Of a stretch of DNA of 10,841 nt, positions 1 through 7,374 are shown piece after piece. The stretch's first letter is position 1. Each line of letters begins with the position of its first letter. The notes under the pieces were generated by a model that was not told the origin of the DNA, searched no databases, and was given only the letters and a program-made list of their open reading frames with translations. The position numbers were made by a program, and so were the translations under genes. Location: contig JAWANJ010000029.1 in NCBI GenBank assembly GCA_038895395.1, positions 1 through 10,841 of the forward strand, read 5' to 3'. Source of the stretch: DTGL01 sp038895395 (lineage in GTDB: Archaea > Iainarchaeota > Iainarchaeia > Iainarchaeales > DTGL01).

Positions 1-727
1 GTTTTGTGCTAAATACTAATCCAAAATTCTTTGCTGACCGAACCTTTAACATCAAAACATTTCTTTTCTTAGCAAATTTTTTTGAGTCAAACTTTAGCCA
101 AGAAATTTTTTTAGAAAGTGGATCCAACAAAAGTACTTCTTTGTTTAATGACTTAGCAATCCCAACTGCGTGAAACTCACCATCCCCAATAAACAAAACT
201 ATTTTTGATTTATTCATAGCGGCATTAACATTGCAGCCTAATATGAGACCTTTTTTTCCACATACGCCTTTTTTTATAGTAATATCTACATTATTTTTTT
301 TAGCTTCAAATACCAACCAATACAGAAGATCAAGATATTGAACAGAAGCAGTGCCAACAATTTTTGATATGTGTTCACTCTTTAGCTTGTCAAGTAAAAT
401 ATTCAGAATATCCTTTTTTTCATCCTGTGTAAATTCGTACTTAGCAGGCAAATAGAAAATTTTTCCAATATTAACCATCTTTAAATGCCCTATGTGTATG
501 GTTATATCTGGCTTTATTACTTCAATAGCTCCAAGCGGGATGTCGCAAGCTCCAAAGCAAGTGTCAGCAGATATGATAAATTCAGTTTTGGTTTTATTCT
601 CAATATCTTGTAAAATAGTAACAATCTTTCTTTTTAGGCCTGCCGGTGCTTGTACAAGTACCTTTTTTGGTTTATATTTTTTTATAATTTCGTAAATCTT
701 TTTTTCATCAATGCAAAGTTCAACCAT
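1..727 (-). CDS. dph2: Dph2, diphthamide synthesis radical enzyme (partial, C-terminus outside window)
   Basis: Archaeal Dph2 performs the first step of diphthamide synthesis: its [4Fe-4S] cluster cleaves S-adenosylmethionine and transfers a 3-amino-3-carboxypropyl group to a histidine of elongation factor 2. The minus-strand frame is open from ATG at 727 to the window edge (242 codons). It shows the family signatures: VLVQAPAGLK (residues 23-32), ADTCFGACD (54-62) holding the first cluster cysteine C61, IHIGH (77-81), and LGCN (163-166) with the second cysteine C165. The C61-C165 spacing matches the family; the third cluster cysteine would lie in the missing part. Archaeal enzymes are about 330-350 aa, so roughly two thirds is present. 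An in-frame TAG at 746-748 limits the start to ATG 727 or TTG 736; ATG fits better. It lies 128 bp downstream of ppsA on the same strand. Dph6, a later enzyme of the pathway, lies 9 kb away. Confidence 0.93.
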   Translation of the reverse strand, partial: MVELCIDEKKIYEIIKKYKPKKVLVQAPAGLKRKIVTILQDIENKTKTEFIISADTCFGACDIPLGAIEVIKPDITIHIGHLKMVNIGKIFYLPAKYEFTQDEKKDILNILLDKLKSEHISKIVGTASVQYLDLLYWLVFEAKKNNVDITIKKGVCGKKGLILGCNVNAAMNKSKIVLFIGDGEFHAVGIAKSLNKEVLLLDPLSKKISWLKFDSKKFAKKRNVLMLKVRSAKNFGLVFSTK

Positions 728-797
728 GGAAATCAATAAGCTAGCCTACTTGAATAAACAAATAATTATTGCCAAAGTTTTAAAACGAAATATGAAC

Positions 798-851
798 AAA
801 AAATTTGGCACCTTCTTACCAAGATTATAACCCTCGGATTAAAATTTTAAT
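798..851 (-). terminator. Possible ppsA transcription end in the 128-bp ppsA-dph2 gap
   Basis: The gap 728-855 holds no gene. Four bases past the ppsA stop is a perfect 14-bp AT-only palindrome (838-851, ATTAAAATTTTAAT), and 34 bases further on is a run of six T on the minus strand (798-803). Archaeal RNA polymerase can terminate at short T-runs, so transcription of ppsA may stop here. The palindrome alone is a weak hairpin. A separate dph2 promoter would then lie around 760-770, where AT-rich sequence sits about 35-40 bases before the dph2 start. This is inference from base composition only. Confidence 0.3.
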
Positions 852-855
852 ATCT

Positions 856-3558
856 TTAAAGCCATTTCTCTGCTTGCAAAAGTTCTTTTATGTACTTTGT
901 GCTTTCAATTAGTAACCTTTTTTCTTCTTCTATCACAACTGCTTTTATTTTTTTAACACTATCAATATTTGCTGATACAGAATCTATGCCGTATTGTACT
1001 AGAATTCTTACCATTTCTGGATTGCTGGCAGCTTGTCCACATATCGAAGTTTTTACACCAGCTTTCTTGCAAGCTTCGATAACCATTTTTATTAACTTTA
1101 GCACAGATGGGTGCATCTCGTTGAAATACTTTTGGATACGCTCATTGTTTCTATCAATGCCAAGTGTTAACTGTGTTAGATCATTTGTACCAAATGATAT
1201 GAAGTCAATACCTTCTGCAATTATATCCTCTATTGTTAGTGCTGCTGATGGCACTTCGATCATTACACCAAACTCCAATACTCCTTTTTCTCTTTTTAAG
1301 CCAACTTCTTCAGCAATTTTCTTTGCTTCACGTACTTGTTCAGCAGTGTGCACAAAAGGCAACATAATGCCTATATTAGAATATCCTTCATCCAAAAGTT
1401 GTTTTATTGCCAAAAACTGAGCTTTCAGCAGTTCTTTCTGATCAAGATCACGTCTTATACCGTGCCAGCCCAGCATTGGATTGTCCTCATGTGGCTCATA
1501 CTTACCGCCTTCTAAATTTCTAAATTCATCAGTTCTGGCATCAAATGTTCTGTACCAAACTGGCTTTCCTTTAAATTTGGACACAACTTTTTCTATGCCA
1601 TCATGTACTACCTTGACAAGTTTATCAAACTCATTTCTTCTAAGATATTCCGCTGGGTGTACACCACTTGCTGTAATCATATGCTCAGCTCTCAAAAGAC
1701 CTACACCATCAGCACCGGTCTGTGCTGCTCTTTCAGCTGCTTCTGGCAAAGCAACATTTACCTTTACTTTTGGTGCAAGCTCTGCTAGTAAATTCAAAAT
1801 CATATGTTCCTCTTCTTTTATTTCTTTTTCACTCATACTTTCTGCTTTTAAGTAACCAAACTTTTCAATTATCTCTTTGGCCTCTTCCTTATGTTCCTTA
1901 ATCTTTGATCTCTCTTCTTCACTCCTTTTTAGAAGTTCCTTTATCTTGTTTATGCGCTCCTTTATTTCTACAATACTGCTCTTTTCTTCTTCTATTTCAC
2001 GAGCAACTTTTTCTCTTTCTTTTAGTTGTTCTGCTATTCCTTTAAGACCTGCTTTTGGTCTTGAGTATACCTCTTCCTTACACAAAACCTTAAATCGCTC
2101 TTCTTCTTCTGATTTCAACTCCAGTTTTATGGCTTCTTCTATTTCGTCTATCTCTTGTAACTTGATTATCTTATCAGTTGTTTTTTCAGGAATTGAAAGA
2201 TGAACCTCTCCTTTGTAGACATTTCCTTTATAACCATCTACCGTTACTTTCATACCATCTTTAAGAATCTTTGTCGCGTTCTCTGTGCCAACAACACAAG
2301 GAATACCAAGCTCTCTGCTTACTATGGCCGCATGACATGTTGTTCCTCCTTCATCTGTGACTATTGCTGCAGATTTTTTCATTATAGGCACCCAGTCGGG
2401 ATTAGTCATCTTTGTTACTAAAATCTGACCTTCTTTAACCTTTCCAATCTGTGATATGTTTGGCACAACCACTACTTCGCCTGTTACTATTCCGGGACTT
2501 GCAGCCAGACCGTCTAGCAATATTTCATTTTCAACTTTTTCAAGTTCGGCTCTTCTTTTGAGTTCGCTTTGTAGTTTATCCTTTAAAGAAAGCGTAGTTA
2601 TTGCCCTACTTTGCAATATCTTTATTTCACTACCTTCAATCGCCCATTCGATGTCTTGAGGTGCTTTGTAGTGCGCCTCTATCTGTCTTCCAATCTTTGC
2701 AAGCTCAATAATTTTGTCGTCCGTAATCTTTTGCTTTGCGCCTTTGTTTGGTAGAAGTTTTATTTTACGTGTTTTTTCACCATCTTTTTTTAGCATCCAT
2801 TTCTGGTAGCCGATCTTCTTGTCAATTATCTTAAGTGTATTCTTGTCAACCACATAGGTGTCAGGTGTTATGCTCCCGGAAACTATTGCTTCACCTAAAC
2901 CAAAACAAGCTTCTATCACCATCTTAGTTGTATCTCCAGTAGGATCAGCTGTAAACATCACCCCACTTTTATCTGAGTCAACCATATTCTGAACAATAAC
3001 CGCTATGCCTACTTTCTCTGTTGCAAAGTTTTTCTTTTTTCTATAGAAGATTGCCCTCGCAGTAAAAAGTGATGCCCAACAGTTTTTAACTGCTTTCAAC
3101 AATTCTTGACATCCGTGAACATTCAAATATGTTTCCTGTTGTCCAGCAAAACTAGCTTCTGGTAAGTCCTCAGCGGTAGCAGAACTCCTCACTGCGACAT
3201 ATGCTTGTTCACTTGATGTTAACCAAGCAATCCGGTGCTTACCAAGTTTTAAGTACTCTGCTATTATCTCTCTTTTTAAATCATCACTCATTGGTGTCTT
3301 CTTTATAAGTTCACGAATCTCAGCAGATACCTTTTTGAGTTGCTCTGTGTCATCCACATTTAAGGAGTTTATCTTCTCAAGTATAGTTTTCTTAATTCCA
3401 GTTTCTTCTATGAATTTGAAGTATGCCTTTGCGGTTATTATAAAACCACTTGGCACTGGGAAGTTGGCACTGGCAAGTTCACCTAAATTGGCACCTTTAC
3501 CACCAACTAATGGTATATCATTTTTTCTAACTTCATGAAACCAAACTATATTTTTCAT
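856..3558 (-). CDS. ppsA: Phosphoenolpyruvate synthase (pyruvate, water dikinase) with a charged helical insertion
   Basis: This enzyme converts pyruvate, ATP and water to phosphoenolpyruvate, AMP and phosphate, feeding gluconeogenesis. Numbering is from ATG 3558 (900 aa). The N-terminal ATP-grasp-like domain (about 1-330) has GGKGANLGEL (19-28) and VRSSATAEDLPEASFAGQQ (123-141). The swivelling phosphohistidine domain (about 345-450) carries GGTTCHAAIVSRELG with H409. The C-terminal TIM barrel (about 600-880) has DGVGLLRAEHM, IEVPSA (E767), FGTNDLTQ (N792, D793) and ICGQ with catalytic C840. All expected catalytic residues are present. Usual length is about 790-820 aa; the excess is a Glu/Lys-rich helical segment between the swivelling domain and the barrel (about 455-597). 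A GTG at 3567 extends the frame by three codons, but it lies inside the Shine-Dalgarno sequence AGGTGA (3564-3569), so ATG 3558 is the better start. It lies 68 bp downstream of the surface-protein gene, same strand. Confidence 0.95.
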   Translation of the reverse strand: MKNIVWFHEVRKNDIPLVGGKGANLGELASANFPVPSGFIITAKAYFKFIEETGIKKTILEKINSLNVDDTEQLKKVSAEIRELIKKTPMSDDLKREIIAEYLKLGKHRIAWLTSSEQAYVAVRSSATAEDLPEASFAGQQETYLNVHGCQELLKAVKNCWASLFTARAIFYRKKKNFATEKVGIAVIVQNMVDSDKSGVMFTADPTGDTTKMVIEACFGLGEAIVSGSITPDTYVVDKNTLKIIDKKIGYQKWMLKKDGEKTRKIKLLPNKGAKQKITDDKIIELAKIGRQIEAHYKAPQDIEWAIEGSEIKILQSRAITTLSLKDKLQSELKRRAELEKVENEILLDGLAASPGIVTGEVVVVPNISQIGKVKEGQILVTKMTNPDWVPIMKKSAAIVTDEGGTTCHAAIVSRELGIPCVVGTENATKILKDGMKVTVDGYKGNVYKGEVHLSIPEKTTDKIIKLQEIDEIEEAIKLELKSEEEERFKVLCKEEVYSRPKAGLKGIAEQLKEREKVAREIEEEKSSIVEIKERINKIKELLKRSEEERSKIKEHKEEAKEIIEKFGYLKAESMSEKEIKEEEHMILNLLAELAPKVKVNVALPEAAERAAQTGADGVGLLRAEHMITASGVHPAEYLRRNEFDKLVKVVHDGIEKVVSKFKGKPVWYRTFDARTDEFRNLEGGKYEPHEDNPMLGWHGIRRDLDQKELLKAQFLAIKQLLDEGYSNIGIMLPFVHTAEQVREAKKIAEEVGLKREKGVLEFGVMIEVPSAALTIEDIIAEGIDFISFGTNDLTQLTLGIDRNNERIQKYFNEMHPSVLKLIKMVIEACKKAGVKTSICGQAASNPEMVRILVQYGIDSVSANIDSVKKIKAVVIEEEKRLLIESTKYIKELLQAEKWL

Positions 3559-3563
3559 GTATT

Positions 3564-3569
3564 TCACCT
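3564..3569 (-). promoter_or_regulatory. Ribosome binding site of ppsA (AGGTGA)
   Basis: The minus strand reads AGGTGA, a six-base match to the archaeal anti-Shine-Dalgarno sequence, with five bases before ATG 3558. The overlapping upstream GTG (3565-3567) is part of this site. That decides the start in favour of the ATG and shortens the longest open frame by three residues. Confidence 0.75.
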
Positions 3570-3581
3570 ATTGATTTTCAC

Positions 3582-3611
3582 TTTAATAAAAATGCTTTTT
3601 TGTTTATTAAA
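3582..3611. repeat. Inverted repeat upstream of ppsA, possible operator or terminator
   Basis: Perfect 9-bp arms, TTTAATAAA (3582-3590) and TTTATTAAA (3603-3611), flank a 12-base spacer in the short gap between the surface-protein stop and the ppsA start. The outer arm read on the minus strand (TTTAATAAA) is also the best TATA-like box for ppsA: it would place transcription start near 3582, leaving a leader that includes the AGGTGA site. The repeat could therefore bind a dimeric regulator over the ppsA promoter, or form a weak hairpin at the end of the surface-protein transcript. AT-only repeats arise easily by chance in such sequence. Confidence 0.35.
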
Positions 3612-3626
3612 TTAACGCTCCTTATC

Positions 3627-6600
3627 TTAAAGTGTTTTTTCTTTTATCATCTTCCGAATCTTTGCTAATCTCAATGAGGCTTCTCTATAGCGCTCTTCAA
3701 AGTCATTCTTGCTTATCTGCTTCTTTAGATAGGCAACCTTGAGCCTTTTGATAAGTGTTTCAAGATTTTCCTCTTCCTCCTCTAATTCCTTGATTTTGCT
3801 TTTTGCTTCTTGTTTTTTCAAAATAATTTTTGCTGCTAAATATGAAAAAAGCAAAATAGATGCTATGAGAGCCAAAACTTGTATTGGTTGTTCATCCATT
3901 TTGACAATCAGCACCATCTCCTTTTGAAAATTGTATGGTTTTTCTAAAGTCAGTTTAACATAGTGTTCCCCAAAACCAATTGGTTCTTGGAGCTCAGCAA
4001 TGTAAAGGTCCCCTCCTGATTTTCTAAAAATAATCGGGTTTGTTTTACCGTCTACCTCAAGCTTTCCAAAAATATTGTCCTCCAATATGGCAAAGGCACC
4101 CCCTGTTTTTATTTTTACTTTAAATTCTTTTATAGGGAGCAAAACATAGTTTACGCTTTGCTTTGGTGACACTATATCAAAATCTAAATCTAATACATTT
4201 ACTGAAAATTTTTCAATTGCCACCCAAAACATGTTTTTGTCTATTGCAGTAGCTCTTGCTTCGCAGATAAACTCCTTTTCATGTATATCTTTCAATGGTA
4301 TATTCAACACATAGATGTCCCTGTTTTGGTCATAATTTGCTACACCATTAAAACCAGTTTCACATTCGATATCAACGTTGCTCTTAAGCCCTCCAACTGA
4401 TTTAACATAACCTTCCAAGCTTAGCATTCCACCTCTTATAGCGTTAATGTCATAACTTGATAACTCCAAATCAAACAAAGGGTTGTCTTTTGATATCGGT
4501 ACTTCAAGCATTGCAAAAAACAAATTGCCGTATTGGTCATATCCATCTTCAAGATAAAGCCAAAGACCTTTTTTGAAATCATCTGCTGTGATTCGATGTA
4601 CTATGCTAATATTACAATCAGTTTCAGAGCACTTTATGTGTTCGTTCCACTTTAAAGTTTTTGTCATAGCCCCATTTGTTAAACGCCCTGAAAGATACTG
4701 CATCTTAACTGGTATGTTTATGTCAGGTACAATAATCCTTACAGAAATACTATCTAACATGGAATTTATCGGATATGTTTTGTCAGTAAATGGAATGCGG
4801 TACAATTCAAGAGCAATGGGCTCAAAGTAGATTTGTAAATTTCTAATAATATTTAAATCTCTGTATGAAGCGCTGACAGTAGCGTAAACTGTGATTTGAG
4901 TTACGTTTTGTGTTTTGTAGCTCGGCTTATATAAAATTACAAGCTCATTTCCATCAAAATAACTTTTGACGTTTAAATTTTCGATCTTTGCTGTCACTGA
5001 CTTAATTCTTGAAGAATCAATTACCGCATAGTTATGATCCAGAAATACAGCCCTTACTTCAAGATTCTCAGTTTTCTTAGGTAAACTGCCTTTTGTTGGT
5101 TTTAACATGTGAAGTTTTATATAAGAACTTGTCACAGTAAGCTTTGTAGTAGTATAGCCTATTCTGGTACCTTCTTTTATAACGTTAACTTTTACATTGT
5201 ACTCTTTTTCATAATCTTGGAATCCGTGTGGTAAGTAATAGGTGTGTTGTGCGTATGGTTTTGTAGTTTCTAAATTTTCATCATCACCAAACTCCCAAAA
5301 ATATCTGAGTCCTTCTAAAGCAGGAGTTATTTCTAACTCGAAAGAAACAGTTGTTCCTTCATAGGGTTTTGGTGGATTTATTATAATTTTACCTATTCTT
5401 ATAGTGTCTTGATTGGGTGATGTCTCTGGTGCAGGTGATTGTGTCAGCGAAGGTGTTGGTGATTTTGCATATGTCGGAGTTGGTGAAATTTTTGGTGTTT
5501 CTGCAGTTGGTGATGTTACAGGTGATTGCGTAGGCGATGGGCTAGGTGACTGTGCTGGTGTTGGTGATGGAGATGGCCGAGGCTCCTGTGGTTTATTTAG
5601 GTCTGAAACGCAGAATTCTGCAACGTTTTCTGGTTCAGTGTTTTCAGCTCTATCAAAAGATTTATATGTTACTTTATGACAGCCAACATCTGTTATATCA
5701 AATTCGTTGCCAGTAGACCATGAGTCATAGTTTATTTGGTAATATGTTTGTTTACAGCCAGATGCTAGCTCAACTTCTTGTCCAGCTAAATCGTATGGGG
5801 CAGAATCCGAACATCTAAGATAAACTTTTTGATTTTTAATTACTCTTACATCATCAATACCAAAGTTGGCTTGACTTGACGTTATTTTTGCATCAAACTT
5901 AATCCTAAAGTTAGAGTTCCTATATCGTGGATCTATATCGATTTTAAAGTCCTTGCCTAATTGAAACATTTCGTTGCTTAATTCCTTAACTAAAGTGCAA
6001 TCATGTTCATTGCAAAAATAAAGATAAAGTTTGTCATCGATTTGTGCATATTCTTTTTTCCCCCAAAATTCAAGCACTGCACTGTTTGAGTCACTCAAAT
6101 CTATGCTTTTTGAAACAAGTGTTCCGGCTCTCGTATTTTTGGCGGTTGCAATTCCACCACGGTAATCTGTTTTGATTATCGTCCAGTTTGTATCTTCCCA
6201 TCTAGAGCTGTCAAAGATATTAAGATCAAAAGTATCTTTGTAAGCCAAATATGCTTTTGATGCTATAAATTCTGTTTTAGGTGCAAAATTGTCAATTTTT
6301 ACGTAAGCTAAGTTTGGGTTTTCAAAATTGCCTGCAAAATCTTTTGACGCATACACTATTAATGTTGGTTCGTTTATGTCAAACCTGAGGCTTTTTTCTT
6401 TCGAGTTTTCCAGGTAGAGCATCAACTTATTTTTGTTGTTTCTGTTATTCCATATATCTAAAAACAAATTGCTTTCAGTTATGCTTACTTTTTTATAATA
6501 TATAGAGCTGCACCCAACTCCAACATCTGTGCAGCTCAATGTTACATCAACCGGGTCTTTTCTCCAACTGCTTATATCTGGGGAAATGCTTGTTTTAGGT

Positions 6601-7073
6601 GTATTAATGTCCTTAGCAAAGCAATAAGTCATGTCAAAAACATACTTATTGTCATCCTTTAGGTCACAGGTATTTGCGCTTATGCAACCGCTTCTATAAC
6701 AAAGTATTCCGGCTCTTACATTTTTGTCCTCAGAATCAAAAGCATGTTTGAAAGTAGCTTTTGCAGTTATTTTTACATCGCACCTATTATTACCCCTGCA
6801 ATTATTATAATCTGTTAGAGTTTTTATTTGCATATTGTTTGCATTACCCAGGTTTACATAAACCAGGCATTTTGGGTCGTAGGCAGATAAATTATCTTTA
6901 GGAACATTTTCAGCAAGAAGTGTTACTTCTGCATTTATATTCATGTCGATTCTGCTAGAACCACTATTGCAGATTGCTTCAGCTCTATTTATAGTCAAAG
7001 AAGAGTTTTGTTCAGCATTACAAAAGCTTAAGATAAGAAAAAATAACAAGGCACAAGCAAAAGAACTTTTCAT
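3627..7073 (-). CDS. Large secreted, membrane-anchored surface protein with PKD domain and Pro/Ser/Thr linker
   Basis: I do not recognise a named family for the whole 1148-aa protein. It looks like a type I membrane protein facing outward. A Sec signal peptide (1-20, cleavage likely after CNA) is followed by a cysteine-rich region (21-155) and a beta-sandwich-like segment with CTDVGVGC (about 158-262). Next comes a jelly-roll-like segment ending FGIDDVRVI (about 279-412), then a second sandwich-like segment (about 416-490, LRCSDSAPYD and YKSFDRAEN). A Pro/Ser/Thr linker (495-556) leads to a PKD domain (about 559-648, core YFWEFGDDE) and further beta-rich repeats to about 1058. One transmembrane helix (about 1063-1085) precedes a charged helical cytoplasmic tail of about 60 residues resembling a SHOCT-type hairpin (KKQISKNDFEERY). 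The mature part has 20 cysteines, 16 before residue 490, in close pairs that suggest disulfides. No enzyme motif is visible; adhesion, cell envelope or glycan binding is inference. An AT-rich box (7096-7105) about 27 bases before the ATG and no Shine-Dalgarno suggest a leaderless transcript. Confidence 0.85.
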   Translation of the reverse strand: MKSSFACALLFFLILSFCNAEQNSSLTINRAEAICNSGSSRIDMNINAEVTLLAENVPKDNLSAYDPKCLVYVNLGNANNMQIKTLTDYNNCRGNNRCDVKITAKATFKHAFDSEDKNVRAGILCYRSGCISANTCDLKDDNKYVFDMTYCFAKDINTPKTSISPDISSWRKDPVDVTLSCTDVGVGCSSIYYKKVSITESNLFLDIWNNRNNKNKLMLYLENSKEKSLRFDINEPTLIVYASKDFAGNFENPNLAYVKIDNFAPKTEFIASKAYLAYKDTFDLNIFDSSRWEDTNWTIIKTDYRGGIATAKNTRAGTLVSKSIDLSDSNSAVLEFWGKKEYAQIDDKLYLYFCNEHDCTLVKELSNEMFQLGKDFKIDIDPRYRNSNFRIKFDAKITSSQANFGIDDVRVIKNQKVYLRCSDSAPYDLAGQEVELASGCKQTYYQINYDSWSTGNEFDITDVGCHKVTYKSFDRAENTEPENVAEFCVSDLNKPQEPRPSPSPTPAQSPSPSPTQSPVTSPTAETPKISPTPTYAKSPTPSLTQSPAPETSPNQDTIRIGKIIINPPKPYEGTTVSFELEITPALEGLRYFWEFGDDENLETTKPYAQHTYYLPHGFQDYEKEYNVKVNVIKEGTRIGYTTTKLTVTSSYIKLHMLKPTKGSLPKKTENLEVRAVFLDHNYAVIDSSRIKSVTAKIENLNVKSYFDGNELVILYKPSYKTQNVTQITVYATVSASYRDLNIIRNLQIYFEPIALELYRIPFTDKTYPINSMLDSISVRIIVPDINIPVKMQYLSGRLTNGAMTKTLKWNEHIKCSETDCNISIVHRITADDFKKGLWLYLEDGYDQYGNLFFAMLEVPISKDNPLFDLELSSYDINAIRGGMLSLEGYVKSVGGLKSNVDIECETGFNGVANYDQNRDIYVLNIPLKDIHEKEFICEARATAIDKNMFWVAIEKFSVNVLDLDFDIVSPKQSVNYVLLPIKEFKVKIKTGGAFAILEDNIFGKLEVDGKTNPIIFRKSGGDLYIAELQEPIGFGEHYVKLTLEKPYNFQKEMVLIVKMDEQPIQVLALIASILLFSYLAAKIILKKQEAKSKIKELEEEEENLETLIKRLKVAYLKKQISKNDFEERYREASLRLAKIRKMIKEKTL
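5406..5591 (-). repeat. Low-complexity coding repeat: Pro/Ser/Thr stalk of the surface protein
   Basis: Residues 495-556 of the surface protein are built from irregular SPTP, SPSP and TQSP units encoded by degenerate repeats, which appear on the plus strand as recurring GGTGAT and GGTGTTGGTGA words. Such linkers are typically extended, O-glycosylated and act as stalks between domains. Here it separates the cysteine-rich N-terminal half from the PKD domain and the cysteine-poor C-terminal half. Copy number in such tracts can vary between strains. The plus-strand open frame over it is a composition artefact. Confidence 0.8.
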
Positions 7074-7147
7074 GATTTAATAATATTCTTTACCCAAATA
7101 AAAATGTTTCTGGCGCTGCTGCGGATATAACCAGAAATAGTGAAAAT

Positions 7148-7220
7148 TGCCCCAGCCGGGATTCGAACCCGGGCTACTGGCTTGAAAGGCCAGGGTGCTT
7201 GACCGCTACACCACCGGGGC
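7148..7220 (-). tRNA. tRNA-Glu (anticodon UUC)
   Basis: The minus strand folds into a complete 73-base cloverleaf. The acceptor stem is GCCCCGG with CTGGGGC (one G-U pair). The D stem is GTGT with GCAC. The anticodon stem is CTGGC with GCCAG around the loop CTTTCAA, giving anticodon TTC. The variable loop is TAGC, and the T arm is CCGGG-TTCGAAT-CCCGG. The discriminator base is A and CCA is not encoded, so the 3' end must be added by a CCA-adding enzyme. There is no intron. A T-rich stretch (ATTTTC on the minus strand) follows directly and may help end transcription. It sits 74 bases upstream of the surface-protein start on the same strand and is divergent from rpl40e. Confidence 0.97.
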
Positions 7221-7254
7221 AAAATTCGCAATATTAACTTAAAAGGATGCTGAA

Positions 7255-7262
7255 TATTTATA
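7255..7262 (-). promoter_or_regulatory. TATA box of the tRNA-Glu gene
   Basis: The minus strand reads TATAAATA, preceded by the purine-rich AAAGGAA, which resembles a TFB-recognition element. Its centre is about 38 bases before the mature tRNA 5' end, so transcription would start roughly 10 bases upstream of the tRNA, leaving a short leader for RNase P. It lies in the 154-base divergent gap 7221-7374, the longest non-coding stretch of the window. The other half of that gap must hold the rpl40e promoter; TTATAATC (7322-7329) is a candidate. Confidence 0.65.
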
Positions 7263-7347
7263 TTCCTTTCTATAGCGTGCATTTTGACTCTAAAAGTTTT
7301 TAAATGTAACCTACAATAACCTTATAATCTGTAACTTATTGATGTCA

Positions 7348-7369
7348 TATAAAAGGTGTATAAAAGGTG
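7348..7369 (+). repeat. Exact 11-bp tandem duplication in the rpl40e leader
   Basis: TATAAAAGGTG occurs twice head to tail (7348-7358 and 7359-7369). The second copy provides the Shine-Dalgarno GGTG (7366-7369), five bases before the rpl40e ATG at 7375. The first copy offers the same motif 11 bases further upstream with no suitable start after it. Each copy also contains a TATA-like TATAAAA. The open frame continues through the duplication to ATG 7342 and TTG 7339, but L40e proteins begin near the 7375 start. Confidence 0.8.
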
Positions 7370-7374
7370 TTTTT

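Noticed and set aside
838..851. The 14-bp palindrome after ppsA as a strong intrinsic terminator or protein-binding site
   Set aside because: It contains only A and T, forms a weak hairpin, and such palindromes are expected often in this composition. It is kept only as part of a low-confidence terminator region.
890..1855. Long plus-strand open frames opposite ppsA (890-1420 and 1481-1855)
   Set aside because: They are antisense shadows of a strongly conserved enzyme, rich in Ser, Phe and Ile as expected from the reverse complement of Lys/Glu-rich codons, with no recognisable motifs.
1768..2196. Intein or mobile insertion in ppsA
   Set aside because: The extra segment lacks the Cys/Ser start and His-Asn end of an intein and any endonuclease motif, and it lies in a linker rather than at the active-site histidine. 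It reads as a native helical insertion.
5413..5679. Plus-strand open frame encoding a Gly/Val/Asp repeat (GVGDGDG-like)
   Set aside because: It is the reverse complement of the Pro/Ser/Thr stalk codons of the surface protein; the repeat pattern is explained by that gene.
7070..7282. A 70-residue minus-strand open frame covering the tRNA region
   Set aside because: It reads straight through a complete tRNA-Glu cloverleaf and its own promoter, and the product (RWCSGQAPWPFKPVARVRIPAG) is the typical translation of a tRNA gene.
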